The notes: generated by a model from the letters alone, not told the origin. 55,243 nt of DNA from Chitinophaga pinensis (GCA_945872405.1 CAMBZT010000009.1:1-55243); one strand, 5' to 3'; counted from the stretch's first letter, positions 8,922 to 18,165 are shown. Numbers and translations: made by a program.

Positions 8922-10382
8922 ATGAAAAAATTAAATTTAATTTTGACCTTATCGTTAATAATACTGATAAGCATTTGTTCAGGATGTAAAAAAGATTTGC
9001 TGGACATTAATCAAAATCCGAATGATCCTGAAACCGTAGATATCAAATATGTTCTACCCAGTACAGAAGCCTTCTTAGGCTACACAATGGGTAACCAATT
9101 GCAGATTATGGGTGGACTTTGGTCGCACTATTGGACTCAAGGACCGAATGCTGGGCAATATAATGACGAGGATGCCTACCTATATAAAACAACCGATGCA
9201 GACCGTCCTTGGACCCAACTTTATGCTGGTACATTAAAAGACTTGAATTTTGTTCACGAACAAGGCATCAAAGATAAGCAGAACAACTATGCAGCTATTG
9301 CCCTGTTTTTAGAAGCATATACTTATCAAGTAATCACAGATGCATGGGGAGACGTACCTTTTACTGAAGCATTAGGAAAGAACGACAATATGTTTCCAAA
9401 ATTTGATAAGCAGGAACTTATTTATGCTGAGATTGATAAAAAAATTGATGAAGGACTTGCCTTAATTGATCCGCTTGGCGCAACACCAGGTGCAGATGAT
9501 ATTATTTATGGCGGAGATATGGATCTTTGGACAAAGTTTGCTAATACTCTGAAACTTAAAATATACTTAAGACAGATTTATAAAAACCCTAGCATTTCTT
9601 CAAAAATATCTAGTCTGATGGGTAGTGCTACTTTTTTAGATGATGGAGAAAGTGCCACCATTATTTATTCCAACAACAAGTTGAATCAAAATCCGATATA
9701 CACAACCAATAATGCGATCGGTGTAGATTATAATTTATTAGCATCGGCAACATCCATTAATCTTTTAGACTCTCTTGGAGATCCAAGACTTGCAGATTAT
9801 TATTTTCCAAATGATAATGCTGGGGTCTTTGCTGGCATCATACAAGGAAAATCCAAATTGTTGCCTTCCCCTCAAAGCAACGGAGACTATTCATTTTTAG
9901 GTGAAGAGGTGGTTGGTGCCACGGCGCCTGTTTATTTAATGAGCAGTTGGGAAAGTCTTTTCTTACAAGCTGAAGCGAATGCAAGAGGATTGGGAACAGG
10001 AGATGGACAATCTGAATATGAATATGCGATTGAATTATCTTGGGCTAATTGGACTAATTCTTCTGCGGCTATTGCGACAGATTTACCAACTTATCTAAGC
10101 AATCCATTTGTCGATTATACAGCTGCCTCAGGAATAGAGAATAAAGTAAAATGTATCATCAATCAGAAATGGATTGCAATGAATGGCACACAAAATTTTG
10201 AGTCATGGACAGAACTTAGAAGAACGGGTTATCCTAATTTTCTTAAAACTTCAGAATCTTCCGTTCTTCCATCAGGAGTATTTCCTTGCAGATTTATGTG
10301 GCCAGATGCAGAGATAACAACGAATCCAAATGTACCTGGAAACAACAATGTAGAGGTTAAGGTGTGGTGGGATAATTATTAA
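8922..10382 (+). CDS. SusD/RagB family nutrient-binding outer-membrane lipoprotein
   Basis: A protein of 486 residues with a lipoprotein signal peptide ending ISICSGC, so the mature protein would be lipid-anchored at that Cys. It opens DLLDINQNPNDPETVD, typical of the SusD-like subfamily whose members begin with D-x-N-x-N-P-N. Helical TPR-like segments follow (AIALFLEAYTYQVITDAWGDVPFTEAL; ESLFLQAEANARG). SusD forms the lid over the SusC pore and binds substrate at the cell surface. The ATG at 8922 gives the standard MKKLN signal start; an in-frame ATG at 8910 would add four residues (MRKS) and is equally possible. Confidence 0.94.
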   Translation: MKKLNLILTLSLIILISICSGCKKDLLDINQNPNDPETVDIKYVLPSTEAFLGYTMGNQLQIMGGLWSHYWTQGPNAGQYNDEDAYLYKTTDADRPWTQLYAGTLKDLNFVHEQGIKDKQNNYAAIALFLEAYTYQVITDAWGDVPFTEALGKNDNMFPKFDKQELIYAEIDKKIDEGLALIDPLGATPGADDIIYGGDMDLWTKFANTLKLKIYLRQIYKNPSISSKISSLMGSATFLDDGESATIIYSNNKLNQNPIYTTNNAIGVDYNLLASATSINLLDSLGDPRLADYYFPNDNAGVFAGIIQGKSKLLPSPQSNGDYSFLGEEVVGATAPVYLMSSWESLFLQAEANARGLGTGDGQSEYEYAIELSWANWTNSSAAIATDLPTYLSNPFVDYTAASGIENKVKCIINQKWIAMNGTQNFESWTELRRTGYPNFLKTSESSVLPSGVFPCRFMWPDAEITTNPNVPGNNNVEVKVWWDNY

Positions 10383-10400
10383 CTATTAATAAAAAACAAT

Positions 10401-11045
10401 ATGAAAATAAATAAATTAACCATACTAGCGAGTGTTTGTCTCTTGTTTGTATTTGGATGTAAAAAAATAGAAAACCAGTTTCCTTCTACCGTAGTAAAAG
10501 TGAGCTATCCTATGATTACTTTAAAGGGAGACAATGCGATTAGCATCAATGTTGGAGACACCTACACAGATGCAGGCGCAACTTTAACAGACGATATTAC
10601 AGGTGGCGTCACAGACATTGTAGGAGATGCATCAGGAGTCAATACCGCCGAGGAAGGATTGTATTTTGTAAGATATACCGCCGCTAATGCGAATGGATAT
10701 TCCACAACAATTGTAAGACCTGTTGCTGTGACAGGTATTTCAGATGTGTTTGACATTTCTGGAGAATATCTCAATGCTGCTAGAGGAGGAACCGCAATGG
10801 TCACAAAAGTATCTAGAGGATTATTTCTTTCGGATAATGTGAATGGTGGTGGTTCTTTGGGAAGTATTTATATGATGGTTAAGAGTGATAGCACACTAAA
10901 TGTTCCGGCTCAATGGAGTAATGATGGAGGCTTTGATGGAGACTATATTGATGAGAGCATTTATTTATCTCCTGATACGGCATACGAATATACTATTGAT
11001 GCCGCTGGATTTGGCAACTCACCCAGACTATTTGAGAAGCAATAA
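10401..11045 (+). CDS. DUF5011/Ig-like domain lipoprotein of the SusCD cluster
   Basis: A protein of 214 residues with lipoprotein signal peptide (lipobox VFGC at about residues 17-20). An Ig-like DUF5011 domain follows, with the recognisable ITLKGDNAISINVGDTYTDAGATLTDD and EEGLYFVRYTAANANGYS. The C-terminal part, about residues 115-214, has no recognised motif beyond beta-strand-like sequence and resembles the region found in similar SusCD-linked lipoproteins of Bacteroides. It lies 18 bases after the SusD gene and ends at a strong terminator, so it is the last gene of the susCD operon. It probably sits at the cell surface and may help bind the substrate; this is inferred from position. Confidence 0.8.
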   Translation: MKINKLTILASVCLLFVFGCKKIENQFPSTVVKVSYPMITLKGDNAISINVGDTYTDAGATLTDDITGGVTDIVGDASGVNTAEEGLYFVRYTAANANGYSTTIVRPVAVTGISDVFDISGEYLNAARGGTAMVTKVSRGLFLSDNVNGGGSLGSIYMMVKSDSTLNVPAQWSNDGGFDGDYIDESIYLSPDTAYEYTIDAAGFGNSPRLFEKQ

Positions 11046-11063
11046 GTACAAAAAAACGTAAAG

Positions 11064-11094
11064 TAAAAATGCCTCATTTATTGAGGCATTTTTA
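11064..11094 (+). terminator. Rho-independent terminator of the susCD operon
   Basis: A perfect 13-base inverted repeat, TAAAAATGCCTCA and TGAGGCATTTTTA, is separated by the loop TTTAT and begins 18 bases after the DUF5011 lipoprotein stop codon. The G/C-containing centre flanked by A and T runs is the form expected of a bidirectional intrinsic terminator. Confidence 0.85.
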
Positions 11095-11156
11095 TTTAGA
11101 TAAAGTTGCTTGTTTGTTTATTTTAATAACAATCATCATATTTCGTCGTTAGATAG

Positions 11157-11164
11157 TAAATTTG
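11157..11164 (+). promoter_or_regulatory. Candidate Bacteroidota -7 promoter element upstream of porZ
   Basis: TAAATTTG followed by TGCAC matches the TAnnTTTG consensus of Bacteroidota primary sigma promoters. I see no good TTTG at the expected -33 distance. A transcript starting about 7 bases downstream would begin near 11171, which rules out the in-frame TTG at 11162 and supports the ATG at 11186. Confidence 0.4.
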
Positions 11165-11185
11165 TGCACATTTAAATTATCCTAC

Positions 11186-13498
11186 ATGCTGAAGCGCCTC
11201 CTCTTTTTTTGCTTTTTCATATTTATGCTTATCGGTGCTTTTGCTCAAAATAGAAGTATTGGGTCTTGGAAACTTTATCTTCCATACAACAGATGTGTGG
11301 CTGTGGCTTTAACACCAAGCTATGTATATGCCGCCACGCCCTATTCTCTGCTACGATACAACAAAACAGAAGATGATATTGAATATATAGATAAAGTTGA
11401 TGGGCTTTCTGAAATTGGTATTCAGAATATAGTATATGATAATTTGTCGAAGACACTTATAGTTGCTTTTACAAATAGTAATATAGATTTAATAACTGAG
11501 AACAATGAGATAATAAACATTAACGATATCAAGAATAAAATTATTGCTGGCGACAAAGCTATCTACAATCTTACCATGAATAATGGCTTAGCCTATCTAT
11601 CATGTGGTTTTGGGATTGCGGTTTTAGACGTCGCTAAAAAGGAGTTTAAGGAAACCTATTATATAAGCAATACCGGTAGCAGTTCTGTTGTGAAGGATGT
11701 GAGTTTTTATAATAATAAAATATACGCCTCTACCGCTGAAGGGTTAAAGTTTATAGATATAAATAATCCAGGAATTTTAAATTATGTGAATTGGCAACTT
11801 GCTTCTGGAGTATCGGGTTTGCCGCTAGGTGGCAACCTTAGCGAAAGTGTGGTGTTCGATAATAAACTTTATCTGTCGCTATCCGATACCTTGTTTAACT
11901 ACGATGGTTTTACTTGGACTAAGTTAATGTACCAACCTCTATGGAAGATTAAACAGTTAACCACTACCGTGTCGGGATTAGCAATAGTTTCACATCTTGA
12001 TACCTCAGGCCAAATTACAGATGCTACAGTTACTACCTATGACAATAATTTTATGGTGGTGGAGTCTCTATCTAGACCGCTCATTAGTACACCTCTTCAA
12101 GTGGTTGGTGAAGTGGCAAAGAACTATTATCTAGCCGATTACGACAAAGGATTAGTTTATGTTAAAGACCAAGTTTCCACCACTATAACGATTGGAGGTA
12201 TTCCATCTAATAATGCATTTGGATTGGCAGTCAATAATAACAAAATGTATGTTGCAACAGGTAGTTATGATGGCTCTTTTAATTACAAGAGAAATCTGAA
12301 TGGTTTCTATGTTTATAATGGTAGTTATTGGGGAATGTATAGTTTGTACACCTTTCCTATTCTTTCTGCGGTGACCGATGTGATTGCAATTACAGTTGAT
12401 CCGAAAACAGAGCGAATCTATGCCTCTTCTTTGTATTCGGGTTTAATAGTAGTGTCGGGAGATACCGTCACCTTATATGACGAGACGAATACTGATGGAA
12501 AGCTTCAGACAGCACAAGGAGATCCGGGCAGCACCAGAGTAAGTGATGTAGCAATTGACCAGAAGGACAATATTTGGATTTTGAATAATAGCGCCGCAGA
12601 GCCGATTACTATTTGGCAAAAAGATGGTGTATGGATAAATCAACCAGGTATTTCTGGTATCAATCAGTTAAAAAAAATAATTGTTGATCAGAATAATCAG
12701 AAGTGGATTTTAACGAGGGAGGGTGGCATTCTAGTGATTGATGAAGGCGAGTTAAATACTAATGCAGATGACAAAATTCGTTATTTAAATTCTTCCATTG
12801 GTAATGGAGGCTTGCCAAGCGAAGGTGTTTTTTCTATTGCCGAAGACAAAGAGGGAAGCGTATGGGTAGGAACTTCTGCAGGAATTGGTGTATTTGCGTG
12901 CGCATCAAATATTTTTAGCACCAATGGTTGTGATGCTCAAAAAATTATTGTAGAACGTGATGGCTATTCTGGATACTTATTTAGCACACAGGCTGTGATT
13001 GCAATTGCGGTAGATGGGGCTAATAGAAAGTGGATTGGTACCAGTGGCGGAGTATGGTTATTATCTGCTGATGGTAAAGAAGAACTACTTCATTTTAATA
13101 TAACTAATAGCCCAATGCCTTCTAACGAAGTATATGACATTGCCATCAATGACAAAACAGGAGAGGTACTCATTGCTACAAGTGCTGGCATGATTGGTTA
13201 CCAGGGTGATGCTACCAAAGGATCTGATATTTTTGAAGAGGTTTTGGTATATCCTAACCCTGTTTCGCCAGACTACACAGGACCAATCGCCATAAAAGGC
13301 TTGGCGGAGGACGCCTACTTTAAAATTACTGATGTTGGCGGAGGACTTGTTTATGAGGGCAATGCCAATGGAGGCACTGCTATATGGGATGGCAAAAACT
13401 ATAATGGCACTAAAGCGAAGACAGGAGTTTATATCGTGTATAGTCTTGGACAAGACGGCAAATCTCATTACGCCACAAAGATTGTTTTCATCAACTAA
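11186..13498 (+). CDS. porZ: PorZ-like two-propeller T9SS surface protein
   Basis: A protein of 770 residues, close to the length of P. gingivalis PorZ. It has a signal peptide (MLKRLLFFCFFIFMLIGAFA), then the PorZ N-terminal propeller opening (SIGSWKLYLPYNRCVAVALTPSYVYAATPYSLLRY), continuing as repeated beta-propeller blades with two-component-regulator-like motifs (AIDQKDNIWILN, IAEDKEGSVWVGTSAGIGVF, AVDGANRKWIGTSGGVWLL). It ends in a type A sorting domain (VYPNPVSPDYTGPIAIKG to IVFIN). PorZ is a surface component of the T9SS attachment complex that delivers anionic LPS to the sortase PorU. The gene stands alone here. A short upstream TTG start (11162) is rejected because it precedes the likely transcription start. 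Confidence 0.85.
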   Translation: MLKRLLFFCFFIFMLIGAFAQNRSIGSWKLYLPYNRCVAVALTPSYVYAATPYSLLRYNKTEDDIEYIDKVDGLSEIGIQNIVYDNLSKTLIVAFTNSNIDLITENNEIININDIKNKIIAGDKAIYNLTMNNGLAYLSCGFGIAVLDVAKKEFKETYYISNTGSSSVVKDVSFYNNKIYASTAEGLKFIDINNPGILNYVNWQLASGVSGLPLGGNLSESVVFDNKLYLSLSDTLFNYDGFTWTKLMYQPLWKIKQLTTTVSGLAIVSHLDTSGQITDATVTTYDNNFMVVESLSRPLISTPLQVVGEVAKNYYLADYDKGLVYVKDQVSTTITIGGIPSNNAFGLAVNNNKMYVATGSYDGSFNYKRNLNGFYVYNGSYWGMYSLYTFPILSAVTDVIAITVDPKTERIYASSLYSGLIVVSGDTVTLYDETNTDGKLQTAQGDPGSTRVSDVAIDQKDNIWILNNSAAEPITIWQKDGVWINQPGISGINQLKKIIVDQNNQKWILTREGGILVIDEGELNTNADDKIRYLNSSIGNGGLPSEGVFSIAEDKEGSVWVGTSAGIGVFACASNIFSTNGCDAQKIIVERDGYSGYLFSTQAVIAIAVDGANRKWIGTSGGVWLLSADGKEELLHFNITNSPMPSNEVYDIAINDKTGEVLIATSAGMIGYQGDATKGSDIFEEVLVYPNPVSPDYTGPIAIKGLAEDAYFKITDVGGGLVYEGNANGGTAIWDGKNYNGTKAKTGVYIVYSLGQDGKSHYATKIVFIN

Positions 13499-13529
13499 TC
13501 TAAGTTTAAATCGAGGATTGCTGCACAAA

Positions 13530-13620
13530 GGGTAGTAGCGATAGCCCACAGCCTTCAAAAAGATTTTGAAGACGAGGACTATAAGCGGATGACCTGGCTG
13601 CGACCTCTAGGAGCAGTGTG
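13530..13620. repeat. Structured intergenic element between porZ and the histidine kinase gene
   Basis: The 224 bases between the two genes contain a G/C-richer block unlike its AT-rich surroundings. It holds an 8-base perfect hairpin (CTTCAAAA 13553-13560, loop AGA, TTTTGAAG 13564-13571). CAGCC (13549-13553) can pair with GGCTG (13596-13600) to close around it, sharing one base with the hairpin. A second small stem CTGC...GCAG lies at about 13598-13615. The phrase GACTATAAGCGGATGACC between them resembles, from memory, intergenic repeats scattered through Bacteroidota genomes. It could be a structured RNA, a REP-like repeat or the 3' untranslated part of porZ. No coding function is visible. 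Confidence 0.5.
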
Positions 13621-13722
13621 CCAAAAAAATCTTATCCATTTGTAAAAGATTATAATCTTAAGACTAAACATGTATGTAACATAATGCAATGAGTCTCGTA
13701 AAAGCTAACACTAGCATTAATT

Positions 13723-15495
13723 ATGGAAGTTTTAGAAATTATACATGAAGGGAGTACTATTTTGGAGCTGGATAAGTCCGCGTTCAAAAACTTCTATGAA
13801 ACGAAAGTAGAAATCGTAAAAGAGTCTAGAAACAAGAACTATATATTTGAGTTCGAGCTTCAACAACTACAATATCTAATCAATATTGACGCGATATATC
13901 CGAAGGCAATCCTACGCGCAAATAGGCTTCTAGCCAAATACAAGAATTCTGTAAGCCCCTATCTTTTAGGTAAATTATATCGATTGATTGGAATAGCCCA
14001 TGCCCATATTGGAGAGCTACAAAAAGCAATGGAAGTTTACATGGAAGCCTTAAAAGAAATAGAAAAAATAGATCTCAAATCGGATGTAGAATTGTATGAA
14101 TTAGGATTGATCTATAACAATATCACTATTCTGTTTAAGAATCCTAATGAAAACGAAAAGCGTTTGGAATATAATAAGCTATCGCTGGGTATTTTTAAAT
14201 CAATCAAGTCGGACAAGGGATTAGGGATGGCATATAACTCTTTAGGGAATTATTATAGCATCAAGAAAGAATATACAAAGGCATTAAAATATCTGCTTAT
14301 GTCATTAAAGTTGAAGAAAAAGTTAAATGACGAAAAAGGAACCGCCGTTAGCTATGGAAATATAGCGGGAATTTACCTTGAGCAGCAAGATTTTGTTAAT
14401 GCTGAGAAGTATCTAAAAAAATCTGATGAGATAAAAATAAAGCATGGTTCGAGTTATTCTCTTTGTCATCTTTATCTAATGCATGGAGCGTTTTTTCTCA
14501 AACAGAAAAACCCTGCAAGAGCGATCACTTATCTTTTAAAATGTTATCTGATTGCGACGAAACATCATATGCGTCTTGAACTGAAAGAAGTTACTTTGGT
14601 TTTGTCGGAAACTTATGAGCAGATGGAAGATTTTAAAAGAGCCAACACATATTTAAAAGAACATTTAGCGCTTGAAAGGGAAATCAATGATATACAGAAA
14701 TCGAAGATCAGCATCGAACTTAGAGATAAATATGAATCTGAAAAACAAAAAAGAGAAAGTCGTTTACTAAAAATAAAAAACAGAGAAATCAGGGCTCATT
14801 TATTAAAGGTTGAACAATACAATCAAGAATTAAAACAGTTCGCCCAGATTGCCTCTCATGATTTCAAAGAGCCACTTAGATCGATAAAGATGCACTTGAT
14901 GCTATTGGAAAAGAGTGCTGTTGGAATGAATGACCAGCAAAAAGAGATTGTAAACTTTACAAAAAACACGGCAGAGAGATTGACTCAAATGCTAGAGGAT
15001 CTCAAAACATATTCTAATCTTGACAATTTAGATTTTCACGAGTCTATAGAGAATGTGGACATGAATACCCTTATTCCTTTTTTGTATAAAAAAACCGTTT
15101 CATTATTAGAGCCCAAAAAATTGAATTTGGTTGTAGAAAACTTACCTGTTTTAAAAATGAATGCTGGGCAGATGAAAAAATTATTTTCTCATTTGATTAC
15201 AAATGCTTTCTATTACAACACGAACAAGGCTCCGAAACTAACCATTTCATATACACTTTTCAAGGATAGTCATGTTTTTAAGTTTCATGATAATGGTGTT
15301 GGTATTGCTTGTGAATACTTCACAAAAATATTTGAGATTTTTGAACGCTTAGAATCTGATGGTAATTATCATGGCACAGGAATCGGATTGGCAATGTGCA
15401 AAAAAATTGTCCAAAACATGAACGGTAAAATTTGGGTAAAATCAAAAATTGGGATCGGATCCATATTTTATATTAGTTTTCCTGCCACCTCATAA
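13723..15495 (+). CDS. Soluble TPR-containing sensor histidine kinase
   Basis: A protein of 590 residues without signal peptide or membrane segment. Residues about 50-330 are TPR repeats (LGKLYRLIGIAHAHIGELQKAMEVYMEAL, GLGMAYNSLGNYYSIKKEYTKALKYL, YGNIAGIYLEQQDFVNAEKYL). A basic coiled coil follows at about 330-370. The dimerisation/phosphoacceptor domain has the H-box ASHDFKEPLRS with phosphoacceptor His379. The ATPase domain has an N-box (LFSHLITNAFYYN), a G1 box (FHDNGVGI) and a G2 box (GTGIGLAMCKKIVQ). It therefore looks catalytically complete and cytosolic, with TPRs as the likely sensory or partner-binding module. No response regulator is encoded nearby. Confidence 0.92.
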   Translation: MEVLEIIHEGSTILELDKSAFKNFYETKVEIVKESRNKNYIFEFELQQLQYLINIDAIYPKAILRANRLLAKYKNSVSPYLLGKLYRLIGIAHAHIGELQKAMEVYMEALKEIEKIDLKSDVELYELGLIYNNITILFKNPNENEKRLEYNKLSLGIFKSIKSDKGLGMAYNSLGNYYSIKKEYTKALKYLLMSLKLKKKLNDEKGTAVSYGNIAGIYLEQQDFVNAEKYLKKSDEIKIKHGSSYSLCHLYLMHGAFFLKQKNPARAITYLLKCYLIATKHHMRLELKEVTLVLSETYEQMEDFKRANTYLKEHLALEREINDIQKSKISIELRDKYESEKQKRESRLLKIKNREIRAHLLKVEQYNQELKQFAQIASHDFKEPLRSIKMHLMLLEKSAVGMNDQQKEIVNFTKNTAERLTQMLEDLKTYSNLDNLDFHESIENVDMNTLIPFLYKKTVSLLEPKKLNLVVENLPVLKMNAGQMKKLFSHLITNAFYYNTNKAPKLTISYTLFKDSHVFKFHDNGVGIACEYFTKIFEIFERLESDGNYHGTGIGLAMCKKIVQNMNGKIWVKSKIGIGSIFYISFPATS

Positions 15496-15734
15496 GTCAC
15501 TGCCTTCCTTCCGCTTTTATGGATAGATTCGTATTGATTCTGCTTCAGCTGAAAGCTAGGTAAACATTAATAAATCGGTAAAAGATCGTCTCTCAAAAAA
15601 AGAAGCAGGAAGAAAAGCACCTGAGTAGGATTTTGGCACTAATACAAAATCGATGTTTGCCTTTAAAGAAGCATAGCTCATTTCATTCAATGCGATTACA
15701 ATCGTTTAAAGCTCTTCTTTTTGAAGGACTTTTT

Positions 15735-16964
15735 TTATAAGTCTAACTGACGAAGTTTTTTTGCACGCCACCAAGTTATAGACACCACGCCAATTGTCAT
15801 GAAGCCACCGAACAAGATGGAAGGTACTAAGCCCAGATATCTTGCTGCTGTACCACTCTCCATCATTCCTATTTCGTTACTACTTCCAATAAAAATTTTA
15901 TTCACAGCCTCAATACGTCCACGCATGTGATCGGGAGAAAAAAGAGGCACAATACTACTTCTTATAACAACGCTAACGCCATCAAACATGCCACTCAACA
16001 TCAGAAAGAAAAAACAGAGATAAACATTTCTACTGAGTGCAAATAGAATGGTACACGCCCCAAACCCTGCTACACAATACATTAATATTTTTCCAGCTTT
16101 CAGTTTTGGAGGATTATAAGCCAAGAAGATTGAGATGATAACAATACCAACAGAAGGAGCTGCTCTCAAAAGACCGAATTGAAAAGCACCTACATGTAGC
16201 ACTTTATCTGCAAATGCTGGTAAAATAGCCACCGCTCCTCCAAATAAAACGGCAAACATGTCTAAGGCTAATGCAGCGAGAAGTATTTCATTTTTGAACA
16301 CAAAATCTACGCCAGCGAAAAGAGTGGTAAAAATACTTTCCTTACTTTTTTGTGCAGGTGGATTCGCAATTTTTCCAATTTGTAAAATTTTAAACAACCC
16401 TATAAAAGAAAGGATCACAACTATTACATAAGACCATTGGGGGCCTATTCCAGCACATAATAAACCACCGATGGCGCAACCAACAATACTTGCAAAATAA
16501 AATGTGATACTACCTACAGTTGATGCATAGACAAGTTCTTCTTTTTTCACCAATTGAGGAATTAATGCCCCTTGAGCTGGTGCTAAAAATCCTCTTGACA
16601 CTCCTGCAATTGCAAGGATTAAATAAATTGGAAGGACACCGTAAGAGTTAAATATGAACGCACCATAAAAGCTAATAATAGCAAGCAAAAAAGCACAAAA
16701 CAGATAAAGTACGTTTGAAGCAAAAACTATTTTTTTTCTGTTATAGATGTCAGCAAGATGACCTCCAAACAGACTAGTTGCAATAAAGGGCAGGGCTTCT
16801 GCCAAGCCAACCAATCCCAGCGAGAACTCGCTTTTCGTGATATCGTATACTTGCCAACTTACCACTACGGCTTGAATGCCTATTCCTAAAACCAAAAATA
16901 ATCTAGCCATAATAAAAGCCCGATAATTTTTAATCTTAAGGATTTGAAAAGCTGAATCTTTCAA
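15735..16964 (-). CDS. MFS transporter (EntS-like / MFS_3 family)
   Basis: A protein of 409 residues with about twelve hydrophobic segments. The MFS loop 2-3 motif is GGHLADIYNRKKIV, a version of G-x-x-x-D-R-x-x-R-R, and the N-terminus FQILKIKNYRAFIMARLFLVLGIGIQAVVVSWQVYDIT is typical of the MFS_3 (enterobactin exporter-like) group. The second half repeats the pattern and includes DHMRGRIEAVNKIFIGSSNEIG. Members are proton-driven exporters of siderophores or drugs; the substrate here is unknown. RidA lies 69 bases upstream on the same strand, so the two may be cotranscribed. Confidence 0.88.
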   Translation of the reverse strand: MKDSAFQILKIKNYRAFIMARLFLVLGIGIQAVVVSWQVYDITKSEFSLGLVGLAEALPFIATSLFGGHLADIYNRKKIVFASNVLYLFCAFLLAIISFYGAFIFNSYGVLPIYLILAIAGVSRGFLAPAQGALIPQLVKKEELVYASTVGSITFYFASIVGCAIGGLLCAGIGPQWSYVIVVILSFIGLFKILQIGKIANPPAQKSKESIFTTLFAGVDFVFKNEILLAALALDMFAVLFGGAVAILPAFADKVLHVGAFQFGLLRAAPSVGIVIISIFLAYNPPKLKAGKILMYCVAGFGACTILFALSRNVYLCFFFLMLSGMFDGVSVVIRSSIVPLFSPDHMRGRIEAVNKIFIGSSNEIGMMESGTAARYLGLVPSILFGGFMTIGVVSITWWRAKKLRQLDL

Positions 16965-17033
16965 TGGTGTTTATTAGAATTTAAGAAGCCTCTATTTGTT
17001 TTAAAAGAATTTTCGAGACACACTATTTATATT

Positions 17034-17414
17034 TTAAACTAACGCAATTACAGAAATCTCTACATTAACTCCCTTAGGCAATTTAGAGACCTCGACTGTT
17101 TCACGTGCCGGATAAGGCTCACTAAAAAACTGCCCATAAATTTCATTAATCTTGGCAAAGTTATTCATATCAGAAATAAAAATGGTGCTTTTTAAAACGT
17201 TAGAAAAACTCGTATCCGCTTCATTAAGAATAGCTTGTAGATTCTTCAACACCATGGTAGTTTCTGCTTCGATGGAATCTAAAACTAATTGACCATTACT
17301 AGGATCGATTGCAATTTGACCTGATACAAAGAGTAAATTACCTGCTTTTACTGCTTGGTTGTATGGTCCAATTGGTGCAGGTGCGTTGCTACTGTTTATT
17401 ATTTCTTTTGTCAT
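17034..17414 (-). CDS. ridA: RidA family enamine/imine deaminase
   Basis: A protein of 126 residues, the full length of the YjgF/YER057c/UK114 family. Signatures present are APAPIGPYNQAVKAG (Tyr18), LLFVSGQIAIDPSNGQLV, and YPARETVEVSKLP with the substrate-carboxylate-binding Arg104 (Arg105 in E. coli RidA), then VEISVIALV. RidA hydrolyses reactive 2-aminoacrylate and related imines released by PLP enzymes to 2-oxoacids, as a cytosolic trimer. The start is an ATG preceded by a good TAnnTTTG promoter element, divergent from the next gene. Confidence 0.95.
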   Translation of the reverse strand: MTKEIINSSNAPAPIGPYNQAVKAGNLLFVSGQIAIDPSNGQLVLDSIEAETTMVLKNLQAILNEADTSFSNVLKSTIFISDMNNFAKINEIYGQFFSEPYPARETVEVSKLPKGVNVEISVIALV

Positions 17415-17450
17415 TCTTATTGCTTTACTTGATTAATGATTAATTTCGTG

Positions 17451-17458
17451 CAAAAGTA
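17451..17458 (-). promoter_or_regulatory. Candidate -7 promoter element of ridA
   Basis: On the minus strand the sequence reads TACTTTTGCACG, matching TAnnTTTG with the CA extension seen at other sites in this window. It lies 37 bases before the ridA start codon. A clear -33 TTTG is not visible. Confidence 0.45.
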
Positions 17459-17475
17459 AATGTAATTAAACAATA

Positions 17476-18165
17476 ATGAATATTTTCATCACAGGCGAAG
17501 ACAGGCGATTTGAGGAGTTAAGAGCTAAACTTATGCGAGAAGACTTGGATATCATTAGATTTGATGATGCGGAAGAAGATGTTGAAGAATTGGACAGCGC
17601 TGACGTAATTTTCGACCTAAATTTTGATGATGACGCGTCTAATCTTGCAGTATATGCAACACTAAAAGATAAGCTCGTTTTTGTTAGTGCGACAAAAACC
17701 TCGCTTGCCGAATCTCTTTATCTTCTTGAAGGCAAATTAAAATGCAAATTATTTGGCATTAATGCATTGCCAACCTTTCTGAATAGAAGTCGGTGGGAAA
17801 TCAGTCTTCACTATAAATTTCACGGGCAAGATGTAAAGGATATCGCTAATAAACTTGGTGTTGAATATGACATAGTAGAAGATCGTGTCGGGATGGTTAG
17901 TCCAAGAATTTTGTTTATGATAATGAATGAGGCCTGCTATACGCTTCAGGAGGGAACTGCCTCTGTTGAAGATATTGATATTGCGATGAAGTTAGGAACA
18001 AATTATCCATTCGGTCCTCTTGAATGGTGCGACAAAATTGGCATTAGTGAAGTCTTTGAAACTTTGACGGCATTATATGAAGACACCAAAGATGAACGAT
18101 ATAAAATCTGTCCAATTCTAAAAACAAAGTATTTAAAAAACCAGCCTTTTTATAAGATAAAATGA
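17476..18165 (+). CDS. 3-hydroxyacyl-CoA dehydrogenase family protein with degenerate NAD domain
   Basis: A protein of 229 residues. The C-terminal part (about 105-229) is a recognisable 3-hydroxyacyl-CoA dehydrogenase C-terminal domain: GMVSPRILFMIMNEACYTLQEGTASVEDIDIAMKLGTNYPFGPLEWCDKIG. The N-terminal half (1-100) still looks like a Rossmann-like alpha/beta unit (MNIFITGEDRRFEELRAKL, SADVIFDLNF), but the G-x-G-x-x-G dinucleotide motif is absent and the domain is shorter than the usual 180 residues or so. It is probably not an active NAD-dependent dehydrogenase, and may have a structural or acyl-CoA-binding role. Its stop overlaps the next start as ATGA, showing translational coupling to the deacetylase gene. 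Confidence 0.75.
   Translation: MNIFITGEDRRFEELRAKLMREDLDIIRFDDAEEDVEELDSADVIFDLNFDDDASNLAVYATLKDKLVFVSATKTSLAESLYLLEGKLKCKLFGINALPTFLNRSRWEISLHYKFHGQDVKDIANKLGVEYDIVEDRVGMVSPRILFMIMNEACYTLQEGTASVEDIDIAMKLGTNYPFGPLEWCDKIGISEVFETLTALYEDTKDERYKICPILKTKYLKNQPFYKIK

Noticed and set aside
13085-13558. Minus-strand frame of 157 codons overlapping the end of porZ
   Set aside because: It is antisense to the conserved PorZ sorting domain and starts within the structured element. No domain is recognisable.
15496-15734. Possible gene remnant or terminator between the histidine kinase and MFS genes
   Set aside because: Only a weak CTTC/GAAG hairpin and a CGATT/AATCG palindrome are present; no protein similarity could be read in any frame.
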